This document shows, piece after piece, positions 43,468 to 54,493 of a stretch of DNA of 64,000 nt (the stretch's first letter is position 1; every line of letters starts with the position of its first letter). The stretch comes from Diphasiastrum complanatum (taxonomy: Eukaryota > Streptophyta > Lycopodiopsida > Lycopodiales > Lycopodiaceae). The position numbers were made by a program, and so were the translations under genes. The notes beneath the pieces were generated by a model. The model searched no databases and was not told the DNA's origin. It worked only from the letters and a program-made list of their open reading frames with translations. The DNA lies in the NCBI GenBank assembly GCA_029204225.1, contig CM055104.1:47438451-47502450 (forward strand), given 5' to 3'.

Positions 43468-44924
43468 CTCATTCATGGTGCTCCAAGACCTTTATGAGTT
43501 TCTGATTGAAGATGGAGATGAACCTCTAGGTGCACAGGAACTAGTGAGATACAAAAAGAGATCTAGGTCATTGTGTGAAAATGAATGTGAGCAATGATCT
43601 TCTAAGGGAAGTATCATTATGTAAAGTGCTAAAGAGGCTTGGAAATCTTTAAAATCAATCCATGAGTCTAATAACACTTTGAGGGTTCTCATGCTTAGGA
43701 ATCATATTTTACAAAGCATGAAGAGGAGTGATGAGAGTGCACATGATTATTTGCTAAGAATCAAGTCTCTAAATAGGGCCATTGGAAAGAAGATTCAAGA
43801 TGGAGAGCTTGTTCAAACTGTCCTTCATGGTCTAGGGAGTGGCTTTTCAAATCTGGTCCAAAGCTTTGCAATCCAAGACACTTTGCCCACTATAGAAAAG
43901 CTTCGTAGTGTATTAGTGGCTGAAGAGTGTAGGATGATGCACACCAATGCAAGAATGCCATTCTGTGTCTCAATAGGATGGTTATCAAACCTCCATTATC
44001 CAAGAGCAACACCAATGATTCTTGGTGAATTGATAGTGGAGCTAGCTCCCACATGACATATCAAAAGGACATTTTTTCCACTTTACTTTCTTACAATGAT
44101 GTACATAGATCAATCTATACTGCAAGTATTCAAGAATGTAAGATAAGTGGAATAGGAACCATTCCACTGTATGTTGGATCATCCAAAAGGATGAATCTTG
44201 AGAATGTTCTTTATATTCCTAAGTTAACCAAGAATCTGCTTAGTGTTGGCCAATTAATGGATAATGGCCTTGATGTTCAATTTAAACATGGAGTTTGTTC
44301 CATCCTTAGAAATGATGATGTATACCTAAAGGCCTTAAGCAAGGTAGATTGTTTAAGCTTGATGCTGATATTGCAGCGGAGAGTGTTAACTTGGCAAAGG
44401 TGGAGATATCAAAGGTGGAACTATGGCACAAAAGGTTGGGCCACCCCAACTTCAAAACCATGAAAACTATGTGTGCAAAGGAGCTTGCACTCGGCCTCCC
44501 CAAGCATTTGTCAAAGTGTGGAAGATATGTGAAGCATGTAGCCTCTCAAAGGCTACTACTCTTTCCAAGATCTACATCTAGATCAAGCACTCATCTTGAA
44601 CTCATCGATTCGGATGTTCATAGATTTTCACATGAGTCTAATGGTGGTGCCAAGTATTATGTAATCTTCATTGATGACTATTCTAGATATTGTTGGATGT
44701 ACCTCTTGTCTAGCAAATCTATGGTGTATGATTCTTTTGTAAAGTTCAAAACTTTGATAGAAAATCAACAAGGTACCAAGATCAAGGTATTAAGAAATGA
44801 CAATCGAGGTGAATATATCTCCAATAAGCTGATTGACTTTTGTAGTTCTAATGGCATAAAGATTCTATCCAAACCATTTTGGGGTGAGGCAATAACTTGT
44901 GCTAATTATTTGTGAAATAGATTG
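43468..44924 (+). pseudogene. Copia C3 fragment: gag, protease, truncated integrase
   Basis: Gag lacks its first ~30 codons (begins near LQDLYEFLIEDGDEP), then has MLRNHILQSMKRSDESAHDY and VLHGLGSGFSNLVQSFAIQD. The protease shows IDSGASSHMTYQ, its preceding Trp codon now TGA. The pre-integrase domain has ELWHKRLGHPNFKTM. Integrase has LELIDSDVHRFSHES and LRNDNRGEYIS, but sequence jumps from SSNGIK to LSKPFWGEAITCANYL, removing the block with the catalytic Glu. At 44924 it joins the RNase H of the minus-strand C4 element. No LTR of this copy remains. Confidence 0.82.
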
Positions 44925-46505
44925 CACTTCAATATGTTTGCTCCTTGCATGAAAGACTGAATTATTTGCAAAAGCCTGAGTAGAAATGTTATCATTCTTG
45001 ATAATTGGTAAATCTTTATCTGCATAACACTTAAGCTCCAAAAGTAGCCTTTTGATCCATAAAACCTCCTTTGTTGTGGTTGTAAGAGATTTGTATTCAG
45101 CTTCACAGGATGATAAGGAAATAGTTGACTGTTTCTTTGACAGCCAAAAAACCAAATTTCCTCCAAGAAATATAGTGTAAGCACTTGTGGATTTCCTATC
45201 CAACCTGTCTTCTGCAAAATTTGAATCTGAAAAAGCAATCAAAGTCAGATCTTCTCCTTCATAGTACAGTCCATAATCCAAGGTAAAAGATATATACCTC
45301 AAGACTCTATTAGCCAACTTCCAATGATATAACTTTGGATCCTGCATGTGTTGACTCAGCTTATGAACACAAAAGCTTAGATCAGGCCTAGTCACTGTTA
45401 ACCAAATAAGTGAGCCAATAAGATTCCTATAAAGAGTGATGTCCTCAAAGAATTTTTCATCATCTTCAATAGGAACTTTTACAGTGTGCTCCATAGGTGT
45501 ATCTATGCCTTTACAGTTCTCCATATGAAATTTCTTGAGCATGGAAAGTGCATATCTACTTTGGCTTATAAATGCATGACCTTTTCAAAAATCTATTTCA
45601 AGGCCTAGAATATAGTGAAGAACTCCTAAGTCCTGCATTTTAAACTTAGTACCAAGTGCATGCTTAGTTTCTCCAACTAACTTCTCATTGTTTCCACAAA
45701 GAATGACATCATCTACATAGATGAGAAGAGTAATTACAAAGTTATCTACAAACTTATAATACAGAGAAGGGTCATATTCACTTAGACAAAATCCGAGTGA
45801 TATGAGATAAGAATTGAGCCTTGCATACCAAGACCTTGGTGCCTGTTTCAGTCCATACAGACTTTTGAACAAAAGACAAACTTTTGATTCATCACCTTCC
45901 TTCACAAAACCTGGAGGTTGCTCCATATAAATCTCCTCCTCAAGGTAACCATTGAGAAATGCATTAGAAACATCAAACTGGAACATACTCCATTTGTGAA
46001 AACATGCAAGAGAGATGAGTATTCGAATTGTTACCATCTTTGCAACTGGTGCAAAGGTATCTTCATAATCAAGACCTTTAATTTGAGAGTAGCCTTTAGC
46101 ACAAAGTCTTGCTTTATACTTATTGATAGATCCATCATGATTATACTTGATTTTGAGTACTCACTTACATCCGATTACATGCATGTTGGTTGGTGGCTCC
46201 ACGAGCTCCCATGTGTTGTTTGACATCAAGGCTTCAAATTATTGGGTCATTGCTTCAACCCACTTCTTGGATTGAAAAGCTTCCTGAACATCCTTAGGCT
46301 CTTCATCTGATATAAAAAGTGCATGATAGGAAGTTTCACCTTCCACTTGCCTTCCTTCTTCATCATATGTGAGCCTCCTTGGCTCAGATCTTGCTCGTGT
46401 AGATCTTCTTGGTGTGATAGCTTGAATCTGCTCCTCCTCAAGCCTCGGCCTCACCTCTTCTTGAACAGCATCAAGGTTGATGATTGATGAGTAGAGGGCT
46501 AACAA
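44925..46505 (-). pseudogene. Copia C4 reverse transcriptase and RNase H
   Basis: Frame 46505-46239 covers the variable linker before reverse transcriptase. After a frame change, 46037-45585 gives MVTIRILISLACFHKWSMFQ, DVSNAFLNGYLEEEIYMEQP, SLYGLKQAPRSWYARLNSYL and the catalytic LLIYVDDVIL. Frame 45542-44925 gives MLKKFHMENCKGIDTPMEHT, IAFSDSNFAEDRLDRKSTS and SSCEAEYKSL, ending SVFHARSKHIEV, where C3 sequence replaces the C-terminus. Loss of the 3' end removes the polypurine tract and 3' LTR. Confidence 0.87.
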
Positions 46506-47208
46506 ATCTTGTATGTTTTTTTAGTAGATGCATAACCTACAAAAATTCCTTTCACTGCAATAGGATCTTCCTTCTTCCTAGTTTCTATAGGTACATGCAC
46601 AAAGCAGACACAGCCAAAAATCCTAAGATGATCTACCGTAGGCTTTTTCTTATACAACATCTCAAATGGTGTCTTTCCTCCTATTGCAAGATTTGAAAGC
46701 CTATTACAAAGATAGTTTGCACATGCAACTGCCTCTCCCCAAAATTCTTTAGGTAGAGAAGCTTCCAGCCTAATGGCTTTTGCACATTCACACAAAGTTC
46801 TTTTTTTTTCTCTCAACAACTCCATTTTGCCGAGGAGTATATGAACAAGAAAACTCTCTTTGAATACCCTCTCTCTCACAAAAGTCTTTAAACATATCGG
46901 AAGTGTATTCCCCTCCACTATCACTTCTTAAAGCTTTTATCTTGAAATGAAACTGCTTCTCTACATAAGCTTTAAAAGTAAGAAAAACATCATAAACCAT
47001 GGCTTTTGAAGACGGCATATAGATCCAAGAATGTCTTGTATAATCATCTACAAAAGAGACAAAGCAGTTGGCTCCTCCTTTGCTCTTAGTTGATGAGAAA
47101 TGAACATCTGAGTGTACAAGTTCAAATGGTTGCTTTATCTTGATACTTGATCTAGGGAAAGGCCTTCTGTGTGACTTTGCCAGCACACAAGCTTCACAGG
47201 GTAGAAGC
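46499..47208 (-). pseudogene. Copia C4 integrase, 3' of the C1-B insertion
   Basis: Starts with LPCEACVLAKSHRRPF, the second half of the zinc domain, which continues directly from ...GLPKTLSKEL at 53075 when C1-B and one GAAGC are removed. Contains FELVHSDVHFSS (first Asp), IKALRSDSGGEYTS (second Asp) and YTPRQNGVVERKK (Glu), with one frame change near the Glu block, then KEFWGEAVACANYLCNRL. Apart from the frameshifts the domain is complete. Confidence 0.87.
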
Positions 47209-47861
47209 TGTGAAAAACTCAGATCCAAAAGATGCTAAAGTTTCATAAAGATCTTGGCCATGGAAGTTATGCACATCTAGATTGAAAAAATGATAGAAAT
47301 TGTGATGTTAAGCATACTAAACATCAACTAAACATCAAAATCTGATCATAAGCTTCCACAAACAGAAACTTGCTGTCCCTGTCCGTACTTCAGAGCCTAC
47401 AACCTGCATTTCACACGTGTGAAGCCATAGCAACAAAGAAATCACAATTCTAGTGGCTAGAATGCAAGATATGAACAAAAAAGTGAGAGAGAAGAAGATG
47501 GACCTTCAAAGAGCATAACATTCATTCAATAGAATGAAAATGAGATGTGTACATACTCGTGGAGATGGCTATTTATAGCAGCCATAGTGCCTCTTGGCCA
47601 CTTGTCTTATGATAGGCTAAAATTGGGGTCCAATAGGATTCACCCATATACCTAGAAATTTGGTCAAATAGGAATGCACCAAATTATGAGCCAATAGAAG
47701 AGCTCCACACTCGACCTCCTCTAATTAATGTGACCTCAAAAGTAGTGTACACATACTTTGGGCCTCTACATACATGTATGAACCTATCTCTAACTTTTAT
47801 TTGGCCATAGGCCTACAAAATCTCAAGTTAGGAAAATACTACTAGTTGACAATTTTTCACA
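47209..47861 (-). repeat. 3' LTR of C1-B
   Basis: 653 bp, with the palindrome TTCACACGTGTGAA at 47410-47423. The adjoining polypurine tract is 47862-47871 (minus GAAGAGGGAG). Confidence 0.98.
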
Positions 47862-50800
47862 CTCCCTCTTCAACTAGTTTTAGCATAGATTTAGAAAGTA
47901 CACCAAGACTTGTTCTATGCTTGAAAAATAAGTCCTTTCCCAATGCTTTGGTAAAGATATCAGCCACACATTCCTTTGATGGGACATGTTCAAGCTTGAT
48001 CTCTTTTGCCAACACTTGTTCTCTCACAAAATGGTAAGCCACCTCGATATGTTTGCTCCTTGCATGGAAAACCGGATTGCTTGCTAGACTTTGGGCTGAA
48101 AGGTTGTCACAAAAGATGATTGGACTCTCTGAAAAATCCAGCAAATGAAGCTCCATAATCATCCTCTTGATCCACACCATCTCCTTTGTGCATGATGTCA
48201 AAGCTTTGTACTCGGCCTCACTAGAAGAAAGTGATATAGTTGCTTGTTTCTTCGACATCCATGAGATAGCTCCATCACCTATGAAAATAGCATGTGCATT
48301 TATGGATTTTCTATCCATAAGGTCTCCTGCAAAATCTGAATCTGAAAAACCAAATAAGTTAGGTGATGAGCCTCTATAAACAATGCCAAAATCTTTTGTT
48401 CCCGAGATGTATCTCAAGATCCTCTTTCCTAGTTTCCAATGTTCTATGCTAGGATCTTGCATGAATTGGCTTAATCTACCAACACAATAAGATAAATCAG
48501 GTCTTGTGATGGTTAGATATATAAGAGAACCTATTAGCTTCCTATAGAGAGTAATGTCCTCGAAGGATCTTTCATTACCTCTTATAGTTAGCTTTACATG
48601 TGATTCCATAGGTGTATCAATAGGATTTGCATCTACCATATGAAATCTATTGAGAATAGAAATAGCATACTTCTCTTGTGAAATAAAAGTGATTTGAGAA
48701 GTTCTAATTACTTCTATTCCTAAGATATAGCTCAAAAGACCAAGATCATGCACTTCAAATTCCTTTTTTAGTGCTTTCTTGATATCTTCTATATCTTCCT
48801 TGTTCCCTCCACTTAAAATAATGTCATCCACATAAATTAGAAGGATTGTAACATCATTAGCACTAATTCTAAAGTAAAGTGAATGATCATACTCACTCAT
48901 AGTGAAGTTTTGAGAAAGTAGAAAAGAGTTAAGCCTAGCATACCAACTCCTTGGTGCTTGCTTAAGACCATACAAACTTTTTTGTAGAAAACACACATGA
49001 TTAGGCTTGCTATGAGAAACATAGCTCTCGGGTTGCTCCATGTAGACTTCCTCTTCAAGATCACCATTCAAGAAAGCATTAGAAATGTCTAATTGCCAAA
49101 GATCCCATCCATAAAGAGTTGCAAGGGAAATGATTACTCTTATGCTCACCATCTTTGCCACGGGTGCAAAGGTTTCCTCATAGTCAATGCCATGCTCTTG
49201 AGCATAACCTTTAGCCACCAACCTTGCCTTCAACTTGTTGATAGATCCATCTTGATTTGTCTTTACCTTGAAGATCCATTTGCATCCAATTGCACTTTTG
49301 CCCTTTGGAAGCTCCACCAATCTCCATGTGTTGTTCTTCATAAGTGCTTCAAACTCAAGATCCATTGCTTGGATCCATTCCTCTTCTTGCCTTGCTTCAT
49401 CTACACATGAAGGTACATCAAAAGAAGTTAGGAAAGCATAGTTGGATCCATCCACCACTTGCTTACCTTTGCCATCATAAGTGAGCCTTGAGGGTTTCAC
49501 TTTATGCCTTGGAGTTCTCCTTGGAATTTGACTTGAAGAGGCTTCTTCAACATCCACATCCAATGTGTCATCAACTCCATTGTCATCAAGCACATTAGTT
49601 GCAACAACACCATCATCACTTGAAACAACTTTTGGAATGTTACCTTCATCAAAAATGACATCCCTACTTGTGAACACTTTCTTGATTGAAGGAACATAAA
49701 TCCTATATGCTTTGCTTACTTCACTATAACCAACAAAAATGCCCTTTCTTGAAGATGGATCCTCCTTAGTTCTATCATCAAGAGTAATGTTGAAGTAGCA
49801 AATGCATCCAAAAGTTCTTAGAAACTTGACATTAGGCTTCGTACCAAACAAAGCTTCAAAAGGGGTTTTTCCTTCCAATACAACACTTGGCCATCTATTG
49901 CATAGGAAATTTGCACACAACAAAGCATCACTCCAAAAAGGTTTAGGAAGATTAGCATTCAATCTCATTGCCTTTGCACTCTCACACAAGGTTCTATTCT
50001 TCCTCTCGGCCACTCCATTTTGTTGTGGTGTTCTTGGACATGTGTACTCCCTCTTGATCCCATGCTCATCGCAAAAGGCTTTGAATTTGTTAGAAATGTA
50101 TTCACCACCATTGTCGCTCCTCAAGCATTTGATTTTGGTTGTAAATTGAGTCTCAATAGCAACTTTGAACTTGACAAACACATCAAACACCTCATCCTTG
50201 CTCTTTAGTAGATAAACCCAACAAAATCTACTAAAATCATCAATGAAAGTTACATACATCTTAGCACCTCCATTGCTAATTGTAGTAACACCATGAATAT
50301 CCGAATGCAAGAGAGAAAAAGGCATCTTAGATCTAGATATAGATCTAGTATATGGCAATCTATGTGATTTAGACAAAGCACATTCTTCACAAACATGATT
50401 CAAGCAAGTAAGAGACTTGGGAAGTCCCCTTACTACCTCCTTTTTGGCTATTACCTCCAAGGCCTTGTAGTTGAGATGTCCCATCCTTTTATGCCATACC
50501 TCTTGAATTGACATTTGTTCATTTGCCATGCATCCAACTTGGTTAGCAACAACACATGCATCAAGCTTGAACAATTTCCCTTGCCTTTTCCCTTTTGCAA
50601 TGATACTACACCCCTTTTTGATCAAGCAAGCATCACCATCAAACTCAACTTTGAATCCTTTGTCAAGCATTTGGCTTACACTAAGTAAGTTCTTGGTAAT
50701 GGATGGAATGAGCAAAACATCTTTCAATTCTATATTCCTATTTGTAGAAAGTGAAATAGGAATTGTGCCAATCCCCTTGATTGCACACTCACCATCATTT

Positions 50801-51807
50801 GCGGTATAGATTACCTTCCTATCACCATCAAATGCCATTAAAGATGAAAAATACTCTTTATGATATGTCATATGAGAAGTGGCTCCACTATCAATCCACC
50901 AAGGATCAATGTCTCCATGATTAGCCAACAAGCAAGATGACATAACAAAAGCATCATTTGAAAGAAGCTCATCCCCACCCTCATCAATAGTTAGATTGGT
51001 TTGCTTTTCCCCTAGATCCCTCTTTTTCTTAAAACAATCACTAGCAAAATGCCCTTTGACTCCACAATAGAAACATTTTAGCTTAGATCTATCCTTCTTT
51101 TTGCCAAAAGTAGAGTGCTCACCTTGGTCTTGCCCTTTAGACCAATTGCTTTTACCTTTGCCCTTGAACTTGCCTTTAGAGAACATTGCCTCCTCTTCTC
51201 CTCCTTGAGATGTAGAAGATGCTCCCACTCTTGCTTGCAACCTGAATTCTTCAGCCAACAAGACCTCTTGCAAGTCTCCAACACTTGGTAAACATTTTTG
51301 GATAGCATAACTTTGAACAAGATTAGCATGATCATCCAACAAGCCATTGAGAATCACTTGAACAAGCTCCTCATTATTTATGCCATCATTAATGCATGCT
51401 AACTCATCATTCAATGCTTTAACTCTCAAAACAAAAGCATGTCCATTCTCACTCTTCTTTTGCATACAAGAAAAGATTTGCCTTCTTAAAGTCAACACTC
51501 TAGAAGTAGACTTGGATTCATAAACCTTCTTCAAGGCTTCCCAAGCTTCACTAGATGATGTGCACTTACCAACCTCTTTGATAAGCTCATTTGTCACATT
51601 CATCTTGATCATGTGAAGGGCTTTCTTTGCCCTCTTGTCATACCTCAATTGTTCTTGAGGTGCCAAAGGTCTCTCCTCCACACCTACAACAATATCCATC
51701 AACTCATTCATCTCAAGCAAAGACTCCATCCTTACTTTCCAAGTAGAATAGTTGAGGGAGGTAAGCCTATCATTGCTTTCCAACATGTAGCCTCCATTTG
51801 TAGCCAT
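47857..51807 (-). CDS. Copia gag-pol polyprotein of C1-B, intact
   Basis: 1316 residues, same domain order and catalytic residues as the C1-A protein (DSG at 306-308, D503/D565/E601, YVDD 992-995). By eye five residues differ from C1-A: Ser for Cys in KGKSNWSKG, Leu for Gln in KRDLGEK, Thr for Ile in SLSTNRN, Gly for Ser in DEGNIP and Glu for Lys in RQEEEW. The stop codon again lies inside the LTR (47859-47857). All are outside the catalytic positions, so this copy also appears competent. Confidence 0.97.
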   Translation of the reverse strand: MATNGGYMLESNDRLTSLNYSTWKVRMESLLEMNELMDIVVGVEERPLAPQEQLRYDKRAKKALHMIKMNVTNELIKEVGKCTSSSEAWEALKKVYESKSTSRVLTLRRQIFSCMQKKSENGHAFVLRVKALNDELACINDGINNEELVQVILNGLLDDHANLVQSYAIQKCLPSVGDLQEVLLAEEFRLQARVGASSTSQGGEEEAMFSKGKFKGKGKSNWSKGQDQGEHSTFGKKKDRSKLKCFYCGVKGHFASDCFKKKRDLGEKQTNLTIDEGGDELLSNDAFVMSSCLLANHGDIDPWWIDSGATSHMTYHKEYFSSLMAFDGDRKVIYTANDGECAIKGIGTIPISLSTNRNIELKDVLLIPSITKNLLSVSQMLDKGFKVEFDGDACLIKKGCSIIAKGKRQGKLFKLDACVVANQVGCMANEQMSIQEVWHKRMGHLNYKALEVIAKKEVVRGLPKSLTCLNHVCEECALSKSHRLPYTRSISRSKMPFSLLHSDIHGVTTISNGGAKMYVTFIDDFSRFCWVYLLKSKDEVFDVFVKFKVAIETQFTTKIKCLRSDNGGEYISNKFKAFCDEHGIKREYTCPRTPQQNGVAERKNRTLCESAKAMRLNANLPKPFWSDALLCANFLCNRWPSVVLEGKTPFEALFGTKPNVKFLRTFGCICYFNITLDDRTKEDPSSRKGIFVGYSEVSKAYRIYVPSIKKVFTSRDVIFDEGNIPKVVSSDDGVVATNVLDDNGVDDTLDVDVEEASSSQIPRRTPRHKVKPSRLTYDGKGKQVVDGSNYAFLTSFDVPSCVDEARQEEEWIQAMDLEFEALMKNNTWRLVELPKGKSAIGCKWIFKVKTNQDGSINKLKARLVAKGYAQEHGIDYEETFAPVAKMVSIRVIISLATLYGWDLWQLDISNAFLNGDLEEEVYMEQPESYVSHSKPNHVCFLQKSLYGLKQAPRSWYARLNSFLLSQNFTMSEYDHSLYFRISANDVTILLIYVDDIILSGGNKEDIEDIKKALKKEFEVHDLGLLSYILGIEVIRTSQITFISQEKYAISILNRFHMVDANPIDTPMESHVKLTIRGNERSFEDITLYRKLIGSLIYLTITRPDLSYCVGRLSQFMQDPSIEHWKLGKRILRYISGTKDFGIVYRGSSPNLFGFSDSDFAGDLMDRKSINAHAIFIGDGAISWMSKKQATISLSSSEAEYKALTSCTKEMVWIKRMIMELHLLDFSESPIIFCDNLSAQSLASNPVFHARSKHIEVAYHFVREQVLAKEIKLEHVPSKECVADIFTKALGKDLFFKHRTSLGVLSKSMLKLVEEGV

Positions 51808-52404
51808 GTTGCAATGATTGATCTCTGATCTTTGACCTGTTCCAATGCACTAAGCACTCTCTTGAATCAACAAATGAAACACAAGAAGAAATCACAAAGA
51901 TTTGGAACCTAAAACCTTACTTTTTCTCTCTTTTCCTCACTTTTTCCTTAATTTTAGCCACTAGTTTTATGATTTCTTGATCAAACCAAGACCAAACCTC
52001 AATATACTTGCTTTTCCCTCACTCCTAAGATTGAAATACACTCTTGAATCATTCAGCAAACTGAAAATCAGAGGGTTACATCAATTTTGAAGTTCTTGAC
52101 ATGAAGAAGCAAGAAATTGAATCAAAAAACTATATGCTAGAATGGAAAACTAATAGGATCTTGTTGGATCTTGCATCTCCCTCTTTCCAAAACAATTTTT
52201 GTCTCCTTATTCTGATAAGTACAGAGGGAATTCGCCCTACTTCAATTGAAATGCATACAAATGATGTTTTGATCACAAAGATCCAATTTCTACACATAAA
52301 TCAACAAGATTTTTAGCTAGAAACTTGATTGGAATGCTACAAAAGCAAACTCGCCCACAAATCTCTTCTAAATCTGGCAAAACCTGCACATTTGGCCGCC
52401 TAAT
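51808..52404 (-). other. Leader of C1-B
   Basis: 597 bp, same length as in C1-A, no coding sequence. Confidence 0.8.
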
Positions 52405-52416
52405 GCTCTGATACCA
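52405..52416 (-). other. Primer-binding site TGGTATCAGAGC of C1-B
   Basis: Plus-strand GCTCTGATACCA directly before the LTR terminus TGTGAAAAACTC at 52417. Confidence 0.97.
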
Positions 52417-53069
52417 TGTGAAAAACTCAGATCCAAAAGATGCTAAAGTTTCATAAAGATCTTGGCCATGGAAGTTATGCACATCTAGATTGAAAAAATG
52501 ATAGAAATTGTGATGTTAAGCATACTAAACATCAACTAAACATCAAAATCTGATCATAAGCTTCCACAAACAGAAACTTGCTGTCCCTGTCCGTACTTCA
52601 GAGCCTACAACCTGCATTTCACACGTGTGAAGCCATAGCAACAAAGAAATCACAATTCTAGTGGCTAGAATGCAAGATATGAACAAAAAAGTGAGAGAGA
52701 AGAAGATGGACCTTCAAAGAGCATAACATTCATTCAATAGAATGAAAATGAGATGTGTACATACTCGTGGAGATGGCTATTTATAGCAGCCATAGTGCCT
52801 CTTGGCCACTTGTCTTATGATAGGCTAAAATTGGGGTCCAATAGGATTCACCCATATACCTAGAAATTTGGTCAAATAGGAATGCACCAAATTATGAGCC
52901 AATAGAAGAGCTCCACACTCGACCTCCTCTAATTAATGTGACCTCAAAAGTAGTGTACACATACTTTGGGCCTCTACATACATGTATGAACCTATCTCTA
53001 ACTTTTATTTGGCCATAGGCCTACAAAATCTCAAGTTAGGAAAATACTACTAGTTGACAATTTTTCACA
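52417..53069 (-). repeat. 5' LTR of C1-B
   Basis: 653 bp, no difference from the other C1-B LTR on reading. Promoter TATA at 52777-52785 (plus CTATTTATA) and palindrome at 52618-52631. Confidence 0.98.
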
Positions 53070-54493
53070 GAAGCTCCTTTGACAATGTCTTTGGTAGACC
53101 AACAACTTTTCCTTCTTTGACCATAGATTGCATGGCTTTGAAATTGGGATGACCCAAATTCTTATGCCACAGATCCTCCTGTAGAACCTTGGTCTCATAA
53201 GCAATATCTGAAATGTTAGCACTCTCCCAAGAATCTAGTTTGTACAACTTACCAATTCTAGATCCTTTAGCAATAACTTTTTTTTCTCTTGAGATTATAC
53301 ACTTATCAGCTTGAAACTTGACATCCAATCCACTATCAAACAATTGTCCTACACTAATGAGATTCTTAGTCAATTTAGGTACATACAGTACATCATGTAA
53401 GCAAAATTTTTTTAATGATGATGCATGTAATGGAATACTACCTATTCCTTCAATTCTACACTCTACATCGTTAGCAGTATAGATTGATCTTTTTGCACCT
53501 AAATATGGCATGAGATTAGTGAAAGAGTTCCTAGAACTAGATATGTGGGAACTAGCCCCACTATCTATCCACCAGACTTCTTCATTCTTAAAAGGGAAAG
53601 ATGAAAAAGTAGACATCATTAATGAATTCTCTCTTTCACTCTCTACACCCTCACACTCATCCTCATTAGTAAGGTTAGCTTGCTTAGATTGGTTCTTCTT
53701 CTTGAAAAAATTGATGCATAATGTCCTTTCTTTCCACAGAAAAAACACTTGATCTTTGATGTTGCACCTTGTGAGGACTGATCCTCACCACCTTCTTTGG
53801 CTTTTTCTTTCTTGAAGTGTTGTTGTCCTTTGCCCTTGTCTCTTGACTTGTCTCTGATAAAAAGTGCTTTGTCATCTCCACCATCTTTCAATGAAAGTCT
53901 GTTGATCCTCAGATCTTGTTCTCTTGCCTACATTCTTCAGCAATGAGAACACCTTGTAGTGTCTCCAAGGATGGAAGATCCTCTCTGACAGCATAAGTCT
54001 GCACAATATTGTCATACTCATCTCTAAGTCCATTTAGGACTACTTGAACAAGTTCAATGTTCTTAAGAGCATCACTAATACCAGCTAACTCTTGATGAAG
54101 ATCCTTAACTCTCAGGACATACGATGAAGCACTCTCATCTACTCTCTGATAACTTAGAAATATTTGGTTTCTAGGTGTAAGCAATCTAGAAGTATTTTTG
54201 ATTTCATAGATTGTTTTTAGAGTATCTGAAGCTTCCTTGGCAGTGGTGCATATACTGATCTCTCTTAACACTTCATTGGTAACATTCATTTTTATAAAAT
54301 GAAGGGCAATTCTGGTTCTTTTGTGAAATGCTGCAGCTTCATTAGCTGCAGCAGGTTCTTCTTCAGCTCCACTCACAATATCCGTTACATCCTGTAGAAT
54401 CAACAATGATTCCATTCTTATCTTCCACATTGCATAATTGGAAGATGTTAATCTCTCACTGTGCTTTAAGAAATGTGAACCAGATGAAGACAT
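53070..54493 (-). pseudogene. Copia C4 gag, protease and pre-integrase domain
   Basis: Gag starts MSSSGSHFLKHSERLTSSNY (ATG 54493) and is open to 53909, with MWKIRMESLLILQDVTDI and VLNGLRDEYDNIVQTYAVRE. After a stop, frames at 53891-53643 and 53748-53065 give the knuckle CFFCGKKGHYAS with the last Cys lost, the protease VWWIDSGASSHISSS, the block VLYVPKLTKNLISVGQLFDS and pre-integrase DLWHKNLGHPNFKAM, up to GLPKTLSKEL at the C1-B insertion. Frameshifts near 53900 and 53700 disable it. No primer site or LTR was found upstream. Confidence 0.87.

Larger units (their letters stand above)
47209..53069 (-). mobile_element. Complete Ty1/copia element C1-B, TSD GAAGC
   Basis: 5861 bp, the same length as C1-A, in opposite orientation. 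GAAGC flanks it at 47204-47208 and 53070-53074. Its two LTRs appear identical over 653 bp, so it is at least as young as C1-A. It differs from C1-A at shared LTR positions (for example GGCCAAGAG for GGTCAAGAG), showing that neither copy is a direct segmental duplication including flanks. It sits inside the C4 integrase zinc domain. Confidence 0.98.
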
